A stretch of DNA of 64,000 nt from Bilophila sp964538355 (GTDB lineage: Bacteria; Desulfobacterota; Desulfovibrionia; Desulfovibrionales; Desulfovibrionaceae), in the NCBI GenBank assembly GCA_964538355.1, contig CAZIFC010000003.1, forward strand, positions 1 through 64,000, written 5' to 3'. Below the pieces are notes generated by a model, which saw nothing but the letters and a program-made list of their open reading frames with translations, was not told where the DNA came from and searched no databases. The translations under genes were made by a program, and so were the position numbers. Below are positions 42,205 through 50,831 of this stretch, one piece after another. How positions within the stretch are numbered: the stretch's first letter is position 1; each line of letters begins with the position of its first letter.

Positions 42205-43647
42205 ATGAACGCACGCCACCTTGCGCTGCTGCTCCTCCTCGGACTGGGCGGCTGCGCCAACTACGCAACGGAACCTCTGAAGACGGATCTGATCCCGGCG
42301 GAAACCGTCGCCGCCCGCTACAGCCTCAACACCGCATGGTGGAAAGGCTATCACGACGGCGATCTGGATCGTCTGGTCGCCTCGGCACTGGAACGCAACG
42401 TGGATCTCGCCCTGAGCGCGATCAAGGTCAACCGGGCACTTTATCAGGCCCGGCTGCTGGAAACCGACCTTGTGCCGGCCTTCTCGGCGGGAGCCTCCGC
42501 CACGGCCTCGCACAACATCGATACCGGCAAGGCCGCCCGCTCGTACAAAACCGAATTCGGCGTCAGCTACGAACTGGATCTGTGGCAGCGGCTCCACAAC
42601 GCCGCCAGCGCGCAGGAGTGGGAATACAAGGCGACGCAAGAAGACCGCGAGGCCGCCCGCCTTGCGCTGGTCAACAGCGTTGTGGACACCTATTTCCAGC
42701 TCAAATATCTGAATGAGGCCATCGGCGTCATGGAACTCAGCGTTTCCCGCTACGAAGAGCTGCTCCGGCTTGTCGAAACAAAATACGCGTTCGGCAAGGT
42801 GGCCTCGGTCGAGCCGCTGCAAGCCCAGCAATACCTGCTCGCCGCCCGGAACAGCCTGCTGGATCTGCGGGATCAACGCAATGTGGCCCTGCAAACCCTG
42901 CGCGATCTGCTCAATGCCCGGCCCGGCGAACAGCCGATCATCGGCACGGCCTCCCTGCTTGATGTTCCCGTTACGGGCGTGGATCTCGAGGTTCCGGTGG
43001 CGGCCCTGTCCGCCCGCCCGGATATCCGGGCTTCGGAAGCACGCCTGCAAGGCGCGTTCAAGACGCTTGAGTCCGACCGGGCCGGGTGGTACCCCGGCGT
43101 GACCATCGGATCGACCCTCGGCACCGCCTCGTCCCGTTCCGAAAAGGTGTTTGACGTTCCCCTGCTCTCGGGGCTGGTGCGCCTCAGCTTCCCCTTCCTG
43201 CAATGGAACACCGTGCGCCTGAACATCAAGATTTCCGAGGCGGATTTCGAAGCCGCCAGGCTCGGCTTCACACAGGCCGTGACCTCCGCCCTCAACGAGG
43301 TGGACGCCGCCTATTTCAGCTACGCCAATGCCCTGCGCGTGCTGCAAAACACGGTTGCCAAGCACGAAAAGGACCTGCGTATCGGCGATTATTACCGGAT
43401 ACGCTACGATCTCGGGGCCGCCGAATTCAAGGACTATCTTGAAGCCCTGAATACCGCGGACAACTCCATGCTCTCGGCCCTGTCGTCCAAATACCAGACC
43501 ATCCGCTACGAAAACCAGATCTACAAGGCCATGGGCGGACGGTACGAACGCCTCTTGTCCCCGGCGGCAGGACAGGCTACACAGGGGCAACCATCCACCA
43601 ACGGAGCACCACATGCACATCAGGGAAATCAGCAAGGCACCCTTTGA
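42205..43647 (+). CDS. TolC/NodT-family outer-membrane efflux lipoprotein
   Basis: Start set at ATG 42205, eight bases after GAGGGA. The 480-residue protein has a lipoprotein signal (HLALLLLLGLGGC, Cys at residue 17), then two repeats with long coiled-coil helices (AALSARPDIRASEARLQGA, EVDAAYFSYANALRVLQNTV), the structure of outer-membrane factors. It completes the MacAB pump. Its end overlaps the next small gene by 35 bp. Confidence 0.9.
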   Translation: MNARHLALLLLLGLGGCANYATEPLKTDLIPAETVAARYSLNTAWWKGYHDGDLDRLVASALERNVDLALSAIKVNRALYQARLLETDLVPAFSAGASATASHNIDTGKAARSYKTEFGVSYELDLWQRLHNAASAQEWEYKATQEDREAARLALVNSVVDTYFQLKYLNEAIGVMELSVSRYEELLRLVETKYAFGKVASVEPLQAQQYLLAARNSLLDLRDQRNVALQTLRDLLNARPGEQPIIGTASLLDVPVTGVDLEVPVAALSARPDIRASEARLQGAFKTLESDRAGWYPGVTIGSTLGTASSRSEKVFDVPLLSGLVRLSFPFLQWNTVRLNIKISEADFEAARLGFTQAVTSALNEVDAAYFSYANALRVLQNTVAKHEKDLRIGDYYRIRYDLGAAEFKDYLEALNTADNSMLSALSSKYQTIRYENQIYKAMGGRYERLLSPAAGQATQGQPSTNGAPHAHQGNQQGTL

Positions 43648-43852
43648 GGATGCCGAACAGGCCTTTGAAACAGGACACCCGGAACTGCGCTTTGCCGTCG
43701 CATCGCAGCGTGCCGTGGGCTTTTACGAATCCGTGCAGGACTACAACGACAACGCCGCCCTCTGGGTTGCGTGGTTCGAGGGTGAACGCCCGGAGGATAT
43801 AGAAGCCTTCATCCTTCAGGAAATCGAAAAGGCCGAGGCCTCGGCAGAGTAA
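43613..43852 (+). CDS. Small protein of unknown function, efflux operon tail
   Basis: The 79-residue product (MHIREISKAPFEDAEQAFETGHPELRFAVASQRAVGFYE) is acidic and helical, with GGAG eight bases before the ATG. It overlaps the outer-membrane-factor gene and ends before a terminator, so it is probably co-transcribed with the pump. No family is recognised. Confidence 0.65.
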   Translation: MHIREISKAPFEDAEQAFETGHPELRFAVASQRAVGFYESVQDYNDNAALWVAWFEGERPEDIEAFILQEIEKAEASAE

Positions 43853-43887
43853 CGCCTCTCCCGTAGAGAAACGGCTCTCCCAAAGAC

Positions 43888-43919
43888 GAAAAAGTCCCTG
43901 CGATCCGAGGATCACAGGG
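43888..43919 (-). terminator. Terminator of the 43942-44913 membrane protein gene
   Basis: CCCTG-C-GATC (43896-43905) folds with GATC-A-CAGGG (43910-43919); read on the minus strand it is followed by a five-T run (43893-43889). The stem may also end the efflux operon from the other side. Confidence 0.7.
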
Positions 43920-43941
43920 GCTTTGCAGCAAGAAACAAGAA

Positions 43942-44913
43942 CTACAGCAGAACCAGCAGGCCGCTGTTGGCCACCGCAACAAGCAGGAGCAACACCGCCG
44001 CCGCCATCCCGATCTTGTGGCGCATGGGCGTCGCGCTCCGGGCAACGACCGTCCAGAGGACGGAAGCCCAAAGCAGTGCTCCAAACAGGCTGACTACGAA
44101 CAGGAGCGTATTCGCATTGTGGAAGGACAAAAGCCCCTGCCAGCGCAGCATGGCGCACAAAACGCCTGCCAGAAGCAGGGAGCACCAGCCGCCCCACGCA
44201 GCCCACTCGCCGCACCAGTTCGCTGCGAAGACGTAGTAGTCCCGCCCGAAGTCGTCCGCCTTGCGGCGGGCAATCAGCCAGCACAGCCCCCACGCGCCTG
44301 CGGAAGCCACCTCAAGAAAGTGGATGAGGCCGAAATAGGCCCAGAAAGGATCGCTGAAGGAAGGCACAAGCAGATCGGCAAGCGTATTGATGTCGGCTTC
44401 CTGCGGCAGCTCCACGCCCTGCACCACAAGCCGCCCCAAGACCAGGCCGATGACCGGCAGCAAGGCAAGACTCGTTCCCGCCAGAAAGGCAAGAATGCCG
44501 TGCAGGACAGGCCATTTGCGGAGCGGCTTCCACGCTGCGACGACAAGCGTCCAGACCAGCGTTCCAAAGAGCAGCAGGGCGGCGGAGGCAAAAAGGGCCA
44601 GCAGGTGCAGCGGGTGCAGCTCTTCTGTGGGGAACACCTTCGCCAGCCACAGGCCCGCGGCACAAACGACAAACAGCCAGTTCAAAAAATTGCCGAACCG
44701 CGCCTGCTGCCGTGAACAGCGTTCAAGCAGGCTCCGTCTGCCGAAATGGGCACGGATCAGCCCGAACAGGACGACAAAGGGAAGCACCACCGCCGCAAAA
44801 TAGAGGCAAAGAGGTACGGCAAACAGCACAAGTTGGCCCCACGCTTCAAGAAGGCCGGGCGGCAGCGTGGGCAGAAAAGCAGACAGGCGATCCAATACAG
44901 ACAATGATTCCAT
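43942..44913 (-). CDS. Polytopic membrane protein, unknown
   Basis: The 323-residue protein has about eight hydrophobic segments (for example LVLFAVPLCLYFAAVVLPFVVLFGL, FLNWLFVVCAAGLWLAKVF, LLFVVSLFGALLWASVLW) with two Arg/Lys-rich loops. No transporter or enzyme motif is recognised. It is a single gene with its own terminator. Respiratory-chain accessory or unknown function are both possible. Confidence 0.7.
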   Translation of the reverse strand: MESLSVLDRLSAFLPTLPPGLLEAWGQLVLFAVPLCLYFAAVVLPFVVLFGLIRAHFGRRSLLERCSRQQARFGNFLNWLFVVCAAGLWLAKVFPTEELHPLHLLALFASAALLLFGTLVWTLVVAAWKPLRKWPVLHGILAFLAGTSLALLPVIGLVLGRLVVQGVELPQEADINTLADLLVPSFSDPFWAYFGLIHFLEVASAGAWGLCWLIARRKADDFGRDYYVFAANWCGEWAAWGGWCSLLLAGVLCAMLRWQGLLSFHNANTLLFVVSLFGALLWASVLWTVVARSATPMRHKIGMAAAVLLLLVAVANSGLLVLL

Positions 44914-45318
44914 GCCATTTCCTCATCTGGACAGAAAGTGGTGCACGCCCTCCTGCTCCCGCATGAGAAGATCACGACGGCGTGTGCAACAAGCCAAGCC
45001 CAACATGGGGTCGTCATCCCCAAAAGTAAACCCTGTTCGCACACTTTTTTGAGGCTGGCAAGCGTAGCGGCGACTCTGCGGCCCTTCTCCCCAGACGGAT
45101 ATCAGGCCTCGGAACGACCTTGAAATCCCGAAAAATTCCCCGACCACCCCTTTTGAACGATTGCTAACAGCCATGTTTTAGGCGATACTAGCCAACCCGC
45201 AGGCACGTTCTGCCTGCATCCGCAGCTGGAAGCCGCGCTCGTTCCTTTGCAATCCCTTCCGTCTCAGGACCATATCCGCGCCGCTCCAGCGTCCACACAT
45301 CATGCATGAGGTACCACG
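44914..45318 (+). other. Gene-free 400-bp stretch before the carboxylase cluster
   Basis: Short open frames here look random. A possible promoter is listed at 45161-45189. Nothing else is seen. Confidence 0.5.
45161..45189 (+). promoter_or_regulatory. Possible sigma-70 promoter of the carboxylase operon
   Basis: TTGCTA (45161-45166), a 17-bp spacer, and GATACT (45184-45189), 130 bp before the biotin carboxylase start. The match is moderate. Confidence 0.35.
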
Positions 45319-46734
45319 GTGGAGAAAACACAACATAAAATCCTCGTCGCCAACCGGGGAGAAATCGCCGTGCGCATCGTCCAGGCCTGCCGCAAGCTGG
45401 GTCTGGAATTCGTTTGCGTACACACGGCTGAGGATATCCATTCCGGGCATGTACGCATTGCCAAAGAACTCGGCGGGGAAAAATCCCTGTATCAGGTTTC
45501 TTCCTATCATGACGCCAATGAAATCCTTTCCGTAGCCGACGATTCCGGGGCTACCGCCATCCATCCCGGCTACGGTTTCTTTGCGGAAGACTTTCGCTTT
45601 GCGCGCCGGGTCACCAGCCGCGAACGCAAGCTGATCTTCATCGGACCCTCCTGGCGGGTCATCCGCGAACTCGGCGACAAGATCAATACCAAGCGTCTTG
45701 CCCGCAGCCTCGGCGTTCCCACGGTTCCCGGCTCCGACCGCCCCATCTACGACGAAATGGAAGCCGAAAAGATCGCCAGAAGCCTGTACGACTTCCAGAT
45801 CCAGCAGGGCATCTCCCGCCCGCTCGTCCTTGTGAAGGCCTCCGCCGGCGGCGGCGGCATGGGCATTGAAGAAGTCTACGACATCGACCAGTTCCGCTCT
45901 GTCTACCGGCGCATCCGCAACTACGCCCTGCGCCAGTTCAAGGACGAGGGCGTGCTTATCGAACAGCGCATCTGCGGCTTCAACCACCTTGAGGTGCAGA
46001 TCATCTCCGACCGGAGCGGGAAAAATCCCGTCCACTTCGGAACCCGCAACTGCTCCATCCAGTCCACCGGCCTCCAGAAGCGCATCGAAGTCGCTCCGGG
46101 CTTCGACTCCTCCTCCATCGAGTACGATTTCGACGCCGACAAGCTTCTGGCGGACATCACCCGCCACTCGCTGGTTCTTGCCCGCGAGGTCGGCTACGAC
46201 AACGTGGGGACGTGGGAATGGATCGTCACCAAGGACGGCAGCCCGTTCCTGATGGAAGTCAATACCCGCATTCAGGTGGAAAACGGCGTCTCGGCCCGTA
46301 TTTCCAAGATCAAGGGACAGGGCGACGTCGACCTCATCGCCGAACAGATCCGCATCGGACTCGGCGAGCCGCTCGGCTACACGCAGGAAGACGTGACCTT
46401 TGAGGGCGTCGGCATCGAATACCGCCTCATCGCGGAAGATCCCGACAACCGCTTCACCCCGTGGGTAGGCCGTATCGATGCCTTCGGCTGGCCGGAGCAT
46501 CCGTGGCTCAAGATGTACACCCATGTGCCCACGGATACCTCCTACGAAATCCCCACGGAGTTTGACCCCAACCTCGCGCTTGCCATCATCTGGGGCGAAA
46601 ACCTCGAACAGGCCAAGGCCCGCGGCACGCAGTTCCTCGACGAACTGACCCTGCAGGGCGAAAACCAGTCCGGCGAGCTGAAGTCCAACATCAACTTCCT
46701 CCGGGCCAATACGGGCCGCATCCTCCGCTTCTAG
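45319..46734 (+). CDS. accC: Biotin carboxylase subunit of acetyl-CoA carboxylase
   Basis: The 471-residue enzyme starts at GTG 45319, after GAGG. It carries the biotin carboxylase N-domain (KILVANRGEIAVRIVQACRKLG, HPGYGFFAED), the ATP-grasp loop (VKASAGGGGMGIEEV), HLEVQI and the catalytic stretch EVNTRIQVENGVSA. It carboxylates carrier-bound biotin using ATP and bicarbonate. It lies 17 bp before a fused carboxyltransferase and then a biotinyl-carrier-like gene, together making a complete acetyl-CoA carboxylase for malonyl-CoA synthesis. Confidence 0.9.
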   Translation: MEKTQHKILVANRGEIAVRIVQACRKLGLEFVCVHTAEDIHSGHVRIAKELGGEKSLYQVSSYHDANEILSVADDSGATAIHPGYGFFAEDFRFARRVTSRERKLIFIGPSWRVIRELGDKINTKRLARSLGVPTVPGSDRPIYDEMEAEKIARSLYDFQIQQGISRPLVLVKASAGGGGMGIEEVYDIDQFRSVYRRIRNYALRQFKDEGVLIEQRICGFNHLEVQIISDRSGKNPVHFGTRNCSIQSTGLQKRIEVAPGFDSSSIEYDFDADKLLADITRHSLVLAREVGYDNVGTWEWIVTKDGSPFLMEVNTRIQVENGVSARISKIKGQGDVDLIAEQIRIGLGEPLGYTQEDVTFEGVGIEYRLIAEDPDNRFTPWVGRIDAFGWPEHPWLKMYTHVPTDTSYEIPTEFDPNLALAIIWGENLEQAKARGTQFLDELTLQGENQSGELKSNINFLRANTGRILRF

Positions 46735-46751
46735 CGGAATATGGACAGAGC

Positions 46752-49001
46752 ATGGATATCGAAAAAAGAGCACATCACCTGAGCGAACGCCTCAATTATA
46801 TGCGGGATATCTTCGACGGCAAGCACGCCGAAGACATCGCGCTGCTGCATAACCGCCTGAACGAGTTCTTCCGCCGCGCCACCGAAGGCATCCAGTCCGA
46901 TCCGGACGCGGAACTTTCCACGCTGGAAGAGCTGTTCACCTTCATGGAACGCAAGCTGGAAACCAAAATCCAGCCCATGGACAAGGTCCGCATCGTCCGC
47001 CATCCCCAGCGCGTCTGCCTCCGGGACATCCTTGAAAACGTCTATGACAACTTCACGGAAATCGGCGGGCAGGAAGAGCACAGCATCGACCCGAGCATGC
47101 TGATTGCCCGGGCGACCATCACCCGCCGCCGCGGAAAGAAGACCTACAACCAGCTCATCATGGTCATCGGGCAGGAAAAGGGCCACGGCGAAGAGTTCCG
47201 CAACGGCGGTTCCGTCAAGCCCTGGGGCAACTCCAAGGCACTCCAGTACATGAAGGTCGCGGAAACCGAAGGCATCCCGATCCATACCTATGTCTTCACG
47301 CCCGGCTCCTTCCCCATCGAGGACACCCCCGGAGCGGCACAGCAGATCGCCAAGAACCTCTATGAAATGGCTGGGTTGACCGTGCCCATGATCGCCGTCT
47401 TCTCCGAAGGCGGTTCCGGCGGTGCGGAAGCCATCTCCCTTGCCGACCGCCGCCTGATGCTCTCGCACGGCTACTATTCCGTCATCTCGCCGGAAGGGGC
47501 CGCCGCCATCGAAGGCCGCCTGAAGCCCGGACAGCGGGCAACGCCCGAGCTTATCGAACGTTGCGCCACCCAGCTCCACATGACGGCGGAAGACAACCTG
47601 AAGTTTGGCTACATCGACAAAATCATTCAGGAACCGAGCCTTGGTGCGCGTCCCTACCATTACGATTTCTTCCGCAACCTGCGTCAGGAAATCATCCGCG
47701 CCACCGATGAAACCGTGCTGGCCATGCGCTCCGGCCTTTTCCGGGGCATGCTCCTCCGCCGCCTGAGCCGCGCCGATGTCAATCTGGATGAAATGTATAT
47801 CCGCTGGCATCTCAGCCCGAGCGCGCGCGAACGTCTGGTTCTGCGCCGCCAGAAAAAATTCCTGCGCATGTCGCGGGGCGCGTACATTGACCGCCGCCCC
47901 TTCCTCAACAAAATGCGCAACAGCCTGCGCGAATCGTGGGGCAACATCTCCGCCCGGGTAAAATACACCCTGATCACCAAGCATCAGCGGAAGTTTGCCT
48001 ATATCGTGGACGAAATGACCTCCGAGCTGCACCTGCTCAAGCGTCGGCTGAAGGCTCCCTTCTGCCGCCTTCCGAAGGATCAGCGTCCGTCCATCGAGCC
48101 GGAAACCGTCCGCAACCTGACCACGCTTTCCGACTGGGCCGAAGAAAACGAAAACCGCAAGGGCAAGTGGGCCTATGTCAGCCCCCGAGCCAAGGAAGAC
48201 CGGGCCATCACCTGCCCCAACGCCGGAACGCACGGCTGCCTTGACCTGTGGGCTCCCGATCTTTTCGGCGAGTTTGCGGGCGTCTGCACCTGGTGCGGAC
48301 ACCACTTCCCGATGGAATATCAGTGGTTTGTCAAAAACGTCTTTGATGAAGAGTCCGTGCGCGAGTTCAACGGCGACGTGGAGGCGGGCAATCCGCTGAA
48401 CTTCGAAGGCTTTGACAGCCGCCTTGCCGAAGCCCGCGAACGCACCAAGCTGAAGAGCGGCTGCATCACCTTTGAAGCCAGGCTTGACGGCACGAAGATG
48501 ATCGTCGCCCTGCTCGTCGGCACGTTCCGCGGCGGCTCCGTCGGCTCCGCCGAAGGCACCAAGTTTGTGGAAGCCGCCGAGCTGGCCATGAAAAAACGCT
48601 ATCCCCTGCTGGCCTATGTGCACGGCACGGCGGGCATCCGCATTCAGGAAGGCACCCACGGCGTCATCCAGATGCCCCGCTGCACGGTCGCCGTCCGCCG
48701 CTACATCAACGCCGGCGGCCTCTATACGGTTCTGTACGATACCAATTCCTATGCCGGACCCGTGGCGAGCTTCCTCGGCTGTTCGCCCTACCAGTACGCC
48801 ATGCGCTCCTCGAACCTCGGCTTTGCCGGACGCGGCGTTATCAAGGAAACCACGGGCATGGACATCGAGCCGCACTACCACGGAGCCTACAAGGCCCTTG
48901 CCCGCGGCCACATCCAGGGCGTATGGGATCGCCGCGAGGCCCGCGCCAACCTCAAGCAGGTGCTGCTCACGATGGGCGGCCGCAACCTGTATTACCGGTA
49001 A
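46752..49001 (+). CDS. Fused acetyl-CoA carboxylase carboxyltransferase (AccA-AccD in one chain)
   Basis: The 749-residue chain has the AccA half first (GGSVKPWGNSKALQYMKVAE, GSGGAEAISLADRRLMLSHGYYSVISPEGAAAI) and the AccD half second, opened by a zinc ribbon with C488, C496, C512 and C515 (CPNAGTHGC, CTWCGHH). The AccD part keeps GTFRGGSVGSAEGTKFVEAAELA. E. coli encodes the halves separately. It transfers carboxyl from biotin to acetyl-CoA. The alpha-then-beta order in one chain is uncommon. Confidence 0.85.
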   Translation: MDIEKRAHHLSERLNYMRDIFDGKHAEDIALLHNRLNEFFRRATEGIQSDPDAELSTLEELFTFMERKLETKIQPMDKVRIVRHPQRVCLRDILENVYDNFTEIGGQEEHSIDPSMLIARATITRRRGKKTYNQLIMVIGQEKGHGEEFRNGGSVKPWGNSKALQYMKVAETEGIPIHTYVFTPGSFPIEDTPGAAQQIAKNLYEMAGLTVPMIAVFSEGGSGGAEAISLADRRLMLSHGYYSVISPEGAAAIEGRLKPGQRATPELIERCATQLHMTAEDNLKFGYIDKIIQEPSLGARPYHYDFFRNLRQEIIRATDETVLAMRSGLFRGMLLRRLSRADVNLDEMYIRWHLSPSARERLVLRRQKKFLRMSRGAYIDRRPFLNKMRNSLRESWGNISARVKYTLITKHQRKFAYIVDEMTSELHLLKRRLKAPFCRLPKDQRPSIEPETVRNLTTLSDWAEENENRKGKWAYVSPRAKEDRAITCPNAGTHGCLDLWAPDLFGEFAGVCTWCGHHFPMEYQWFVKNVFDEESVREFNGDVEAGNPLNFEGFDSRLAEARERTKLKSGCITFEARLDGTKMIVALLVGTFRGGSVGSAEGTKFVEAAELAMKKRYPLLAYVHGTAGIRIQEGTHGVIQMPRCTVAVRRYINAGGLYTVLYDTNSYAGPVASFLGCSPYQYAMRSSNLGFAGRGVIKETTGMDIEPHYHGAYKALARGHIQGVWDRREARANLKQVLLTMGGRNLYYR

Positions 49002-49073
49002 GCGCGGCGGCATGCTTCGGGATCGGGCTTTCCGGTCCCCGCCATTCCCTTTTGCAAGAAGAGAGCTATATAT

Positions 49074-49724
49074 ATGTTAGATGTCACAAGCCTTCTCGAG
49101 GAAATCAAGGCGTCCCCCTTTGAGGAGCTGCAAATCAGCGCGCCCCATACCGGCGTGGTGACGTTCGGCTCGCTCAAGCTGGGCGACAAGGTGACCGGAC
49201 CCACCGGGATGTGGAAAGAACGCCCCGGTACGCTTATCGCCACCATGACCCGCGAACGCAACCCAAAGCCGCTCAATGCCGTGCTGAAGGGTGAAGTCTG
49301 CGCCATTCATACCGAACTTGAAGGCCGGTTCGTGGAGGCGGGAACGCCGCTCGCCACCATCCGGCATTTCCTGTCCAAGGACGAGGTCCTCCGCATCCTG
49401 CTCAAGCAGGCCCTCCACCTGTTTGTGGCCCCGGAGCGGGCGAAGTACTACTTCGTTCCCCAGATCGATACCAAGATCAAGGTGTCGGGCTGCCGTTCCG
49501 TTTCCGTCTACGAAGGCATGGAGCTGTTTATCGTCTCCCGGATGAAGCGGGAAATGCCGCTCTATTACACCGGGCCAGACGGTATCATCTACACGGTCTA
49601 TTTCGCACACAACGAGAACGTTGACGCCGGAAGCCCGCTTATCGGCATCTGCCCCCCGGATCAGCTCCAGCAGATCGAGGAAGTGGTGCTGAAAGTCCAG
49701 ACCGAATGGCAGGAACAGGAATAG
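49074..49724 (+). CDS. Biotin carboxyl carrier-like protein with atypical biotin motif
   Basis: The 216-residue protein has two beta-barrel segments of the biotinyl/lipoyl type. The C-terminal one (LFIVSRMKREMPLYYTGPDGII, then ENVDAGSPLIGICP) aligns with the carrier domain of AccB, but the normal EAMKM is SRMKR; K158 would take the biotin. The N-terminal one (AVLKGEVCAIHTELEGRFVEAGTPLATI) lacks an MK. It follows accC and the fused carboxyltransferase, so it is most likely the carrier subunit. Confidence 0.7.
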   Translation: MLDVTSLLEEIKASPFEELQISAPHTGVVTFGSLKLGDKVTGPTGMWKERPGTLIATMTRERNPKPLNAVLKGEVCAIHTELEGRFVEAGTPLATIRHFLSKDEVLRILLKQALHLFVAPERAKYYFVPQIDTKIKVSGCRSVSVYEGMELFIVSRMKREMPLYYTGPDGIIYTVYFAHNENVDAGSPLIGICPPDQLQQIEEVVLKVQTEWQEQE

Positions 49725-49728
49725 AATC

Positions 49729-50073
49729 ATGGGAAAATTCCTCCAGATCCGCGTCAGCGCATGGACCTATCGCGAAGAGGATATCCTGCGGGCATGGCCC
49801 GGCCTCTCGGCCCTCGCGTGGCCCCGCCCGCAGCGTCCCGACGAAAAGCGCGGGGTGCTGGAGCTGGTGGACGCACTGAAAAACGGCCTCTCCTTTGAGG
49901 ATTGGCCGGACGACACGGCCAACACCCTTCAGGACGGTATCGCCCGCGTCGTCGGCCTGAAGGCGGAACTGGAAGAAGCCCTTTTCCAGTGGGAACCCCG
50001 CAAGGCCAACGACCTGAGCGACACGCTGGAAGAAGAACTTGCCAAACTGAACGAGCTGGCTCCCCGTCCCTGA
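49729..50073 (+). CDS. Small conserved-type protein, unknown
   Basis: The 114-residue protein (MGKFLQIRVSAWTYREEDILRAWPGLSALAWPRP, then a Glu-rich helical half) lies four bases after the carrier gene and 23 bases before ssb, so it is part of the same transcript. No motif is recognised. Confidence 0.7.
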   Translation: MGKFLQIRVSAWTYREEDILRAWPGLSALAWPRPQRPDEKRGVLELVDALKNGLSFEDWPDDTANTLQDGIARVVGLKAELEEALFQWEPRKANDLSDTLEEELAKLNELAPRP

Positions 50074-50096
50074 CGGATGCCGCCAGGAGTTTTTGA

Positions 50097-50627
50097 ATGC
50101 TGAATAAAGTCATGATCATCGGCAGATTGGGACGTGATCCCGAGCTGCGTTATTCCCAGAGCGGCAGCCCCGTGTGCACGCTCAACATCGCTACCGACGA
50201 ATCCTACACCGACCGCGACGGAAACCGCGTCGACCGTGCGGAATGGCACCGTGTCGTCGTGTTCCAGAAGGCTGCGGAAAACTGCTCCCAGTATCTGACC
50301 AAGGGCAGCCTCGTCTTTATCGAAGGCAGCCTGCAAACCCGCAAGTGGCAGGATCAGCAGGGACAGGACCGCTACACCACGGAAATCAAGGCGCAGCGTG
50401 TGCAGTTCCTCGACAAGCGCGGCGGCAGCGAAATGGGCGGCGGTATGGGCAGCGAAAGCATGCCCGGCGGCAACGGCGGTTCCGGCTACGGAGCTTCCCG
50501 CCGTCCCGCGCAGGGCGGAGGCAGCCGCGCGCCGCAGCGTCCGGCCCCGTCGCGTCAGGACGATTACGAAGACCTCGGCCCGGCCTTCCCCTCCGAAGCC
50601 AGCGGCATGGACGACGTCCCGTTTTAG
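50097..50627 (+). CDS. ssb: Single-stranded DNA-binding protein
   Basis: The 176-residue protein has the OB fold of SSB (MLNKVMIIGRLGRDPELRYSQSG, AEWHRVVVFQKAAENCSQYLTKGSLVFIEGSLQTRKWQDQQGQDRYTTEI), a Gly/Arg-rich linker and the acidic tip DDVPF that recruits replication and repair partners. AGGAG lies before the ATG. Confidence 0.96.
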   Translation: MLNKVMIIGRLGRDPELRYSQSGSPVCTLNIATDESYTDRDGNRVDRAEWHRVVVFQKAAENCSQYLTKGSLVFIEGSLQTRKWQDQQGQDRYTTEIKAQRVQFLDKRGGSEMGGGMGSESMPGGNGGSGYGASRRPAQGGGSRAPQRPAPSRQDDYEDLGPAFPSEASGMDDVPF

Positions 50628-50831
50628 GCTGATATGCTGACATGACCAACGCCTGGGGCTTTGCCCCAAACCCCGCCGGGGAGGACATTCCCTCCCCGGC
50701 CCCCTGCAATAGCCGAAACCCGTTGCCTTGCAGCAGATTTCAGAATTGAAGGGGCGGGGGAACCGTTCCCTGCACGGGGGCATGGGGGCCTGCGTCCCCC
50801 GATCTCATCCCTATCACAAGAGGCTTTCACC

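Noticed and set aside
50661..50831. A 57-residue N-terminal extension of HflX from a TTG
   Set aside because: The extension is encoded by a GC-rich intergenic hairpin region, is Pro/Arg-rich and does not resemble HflX.
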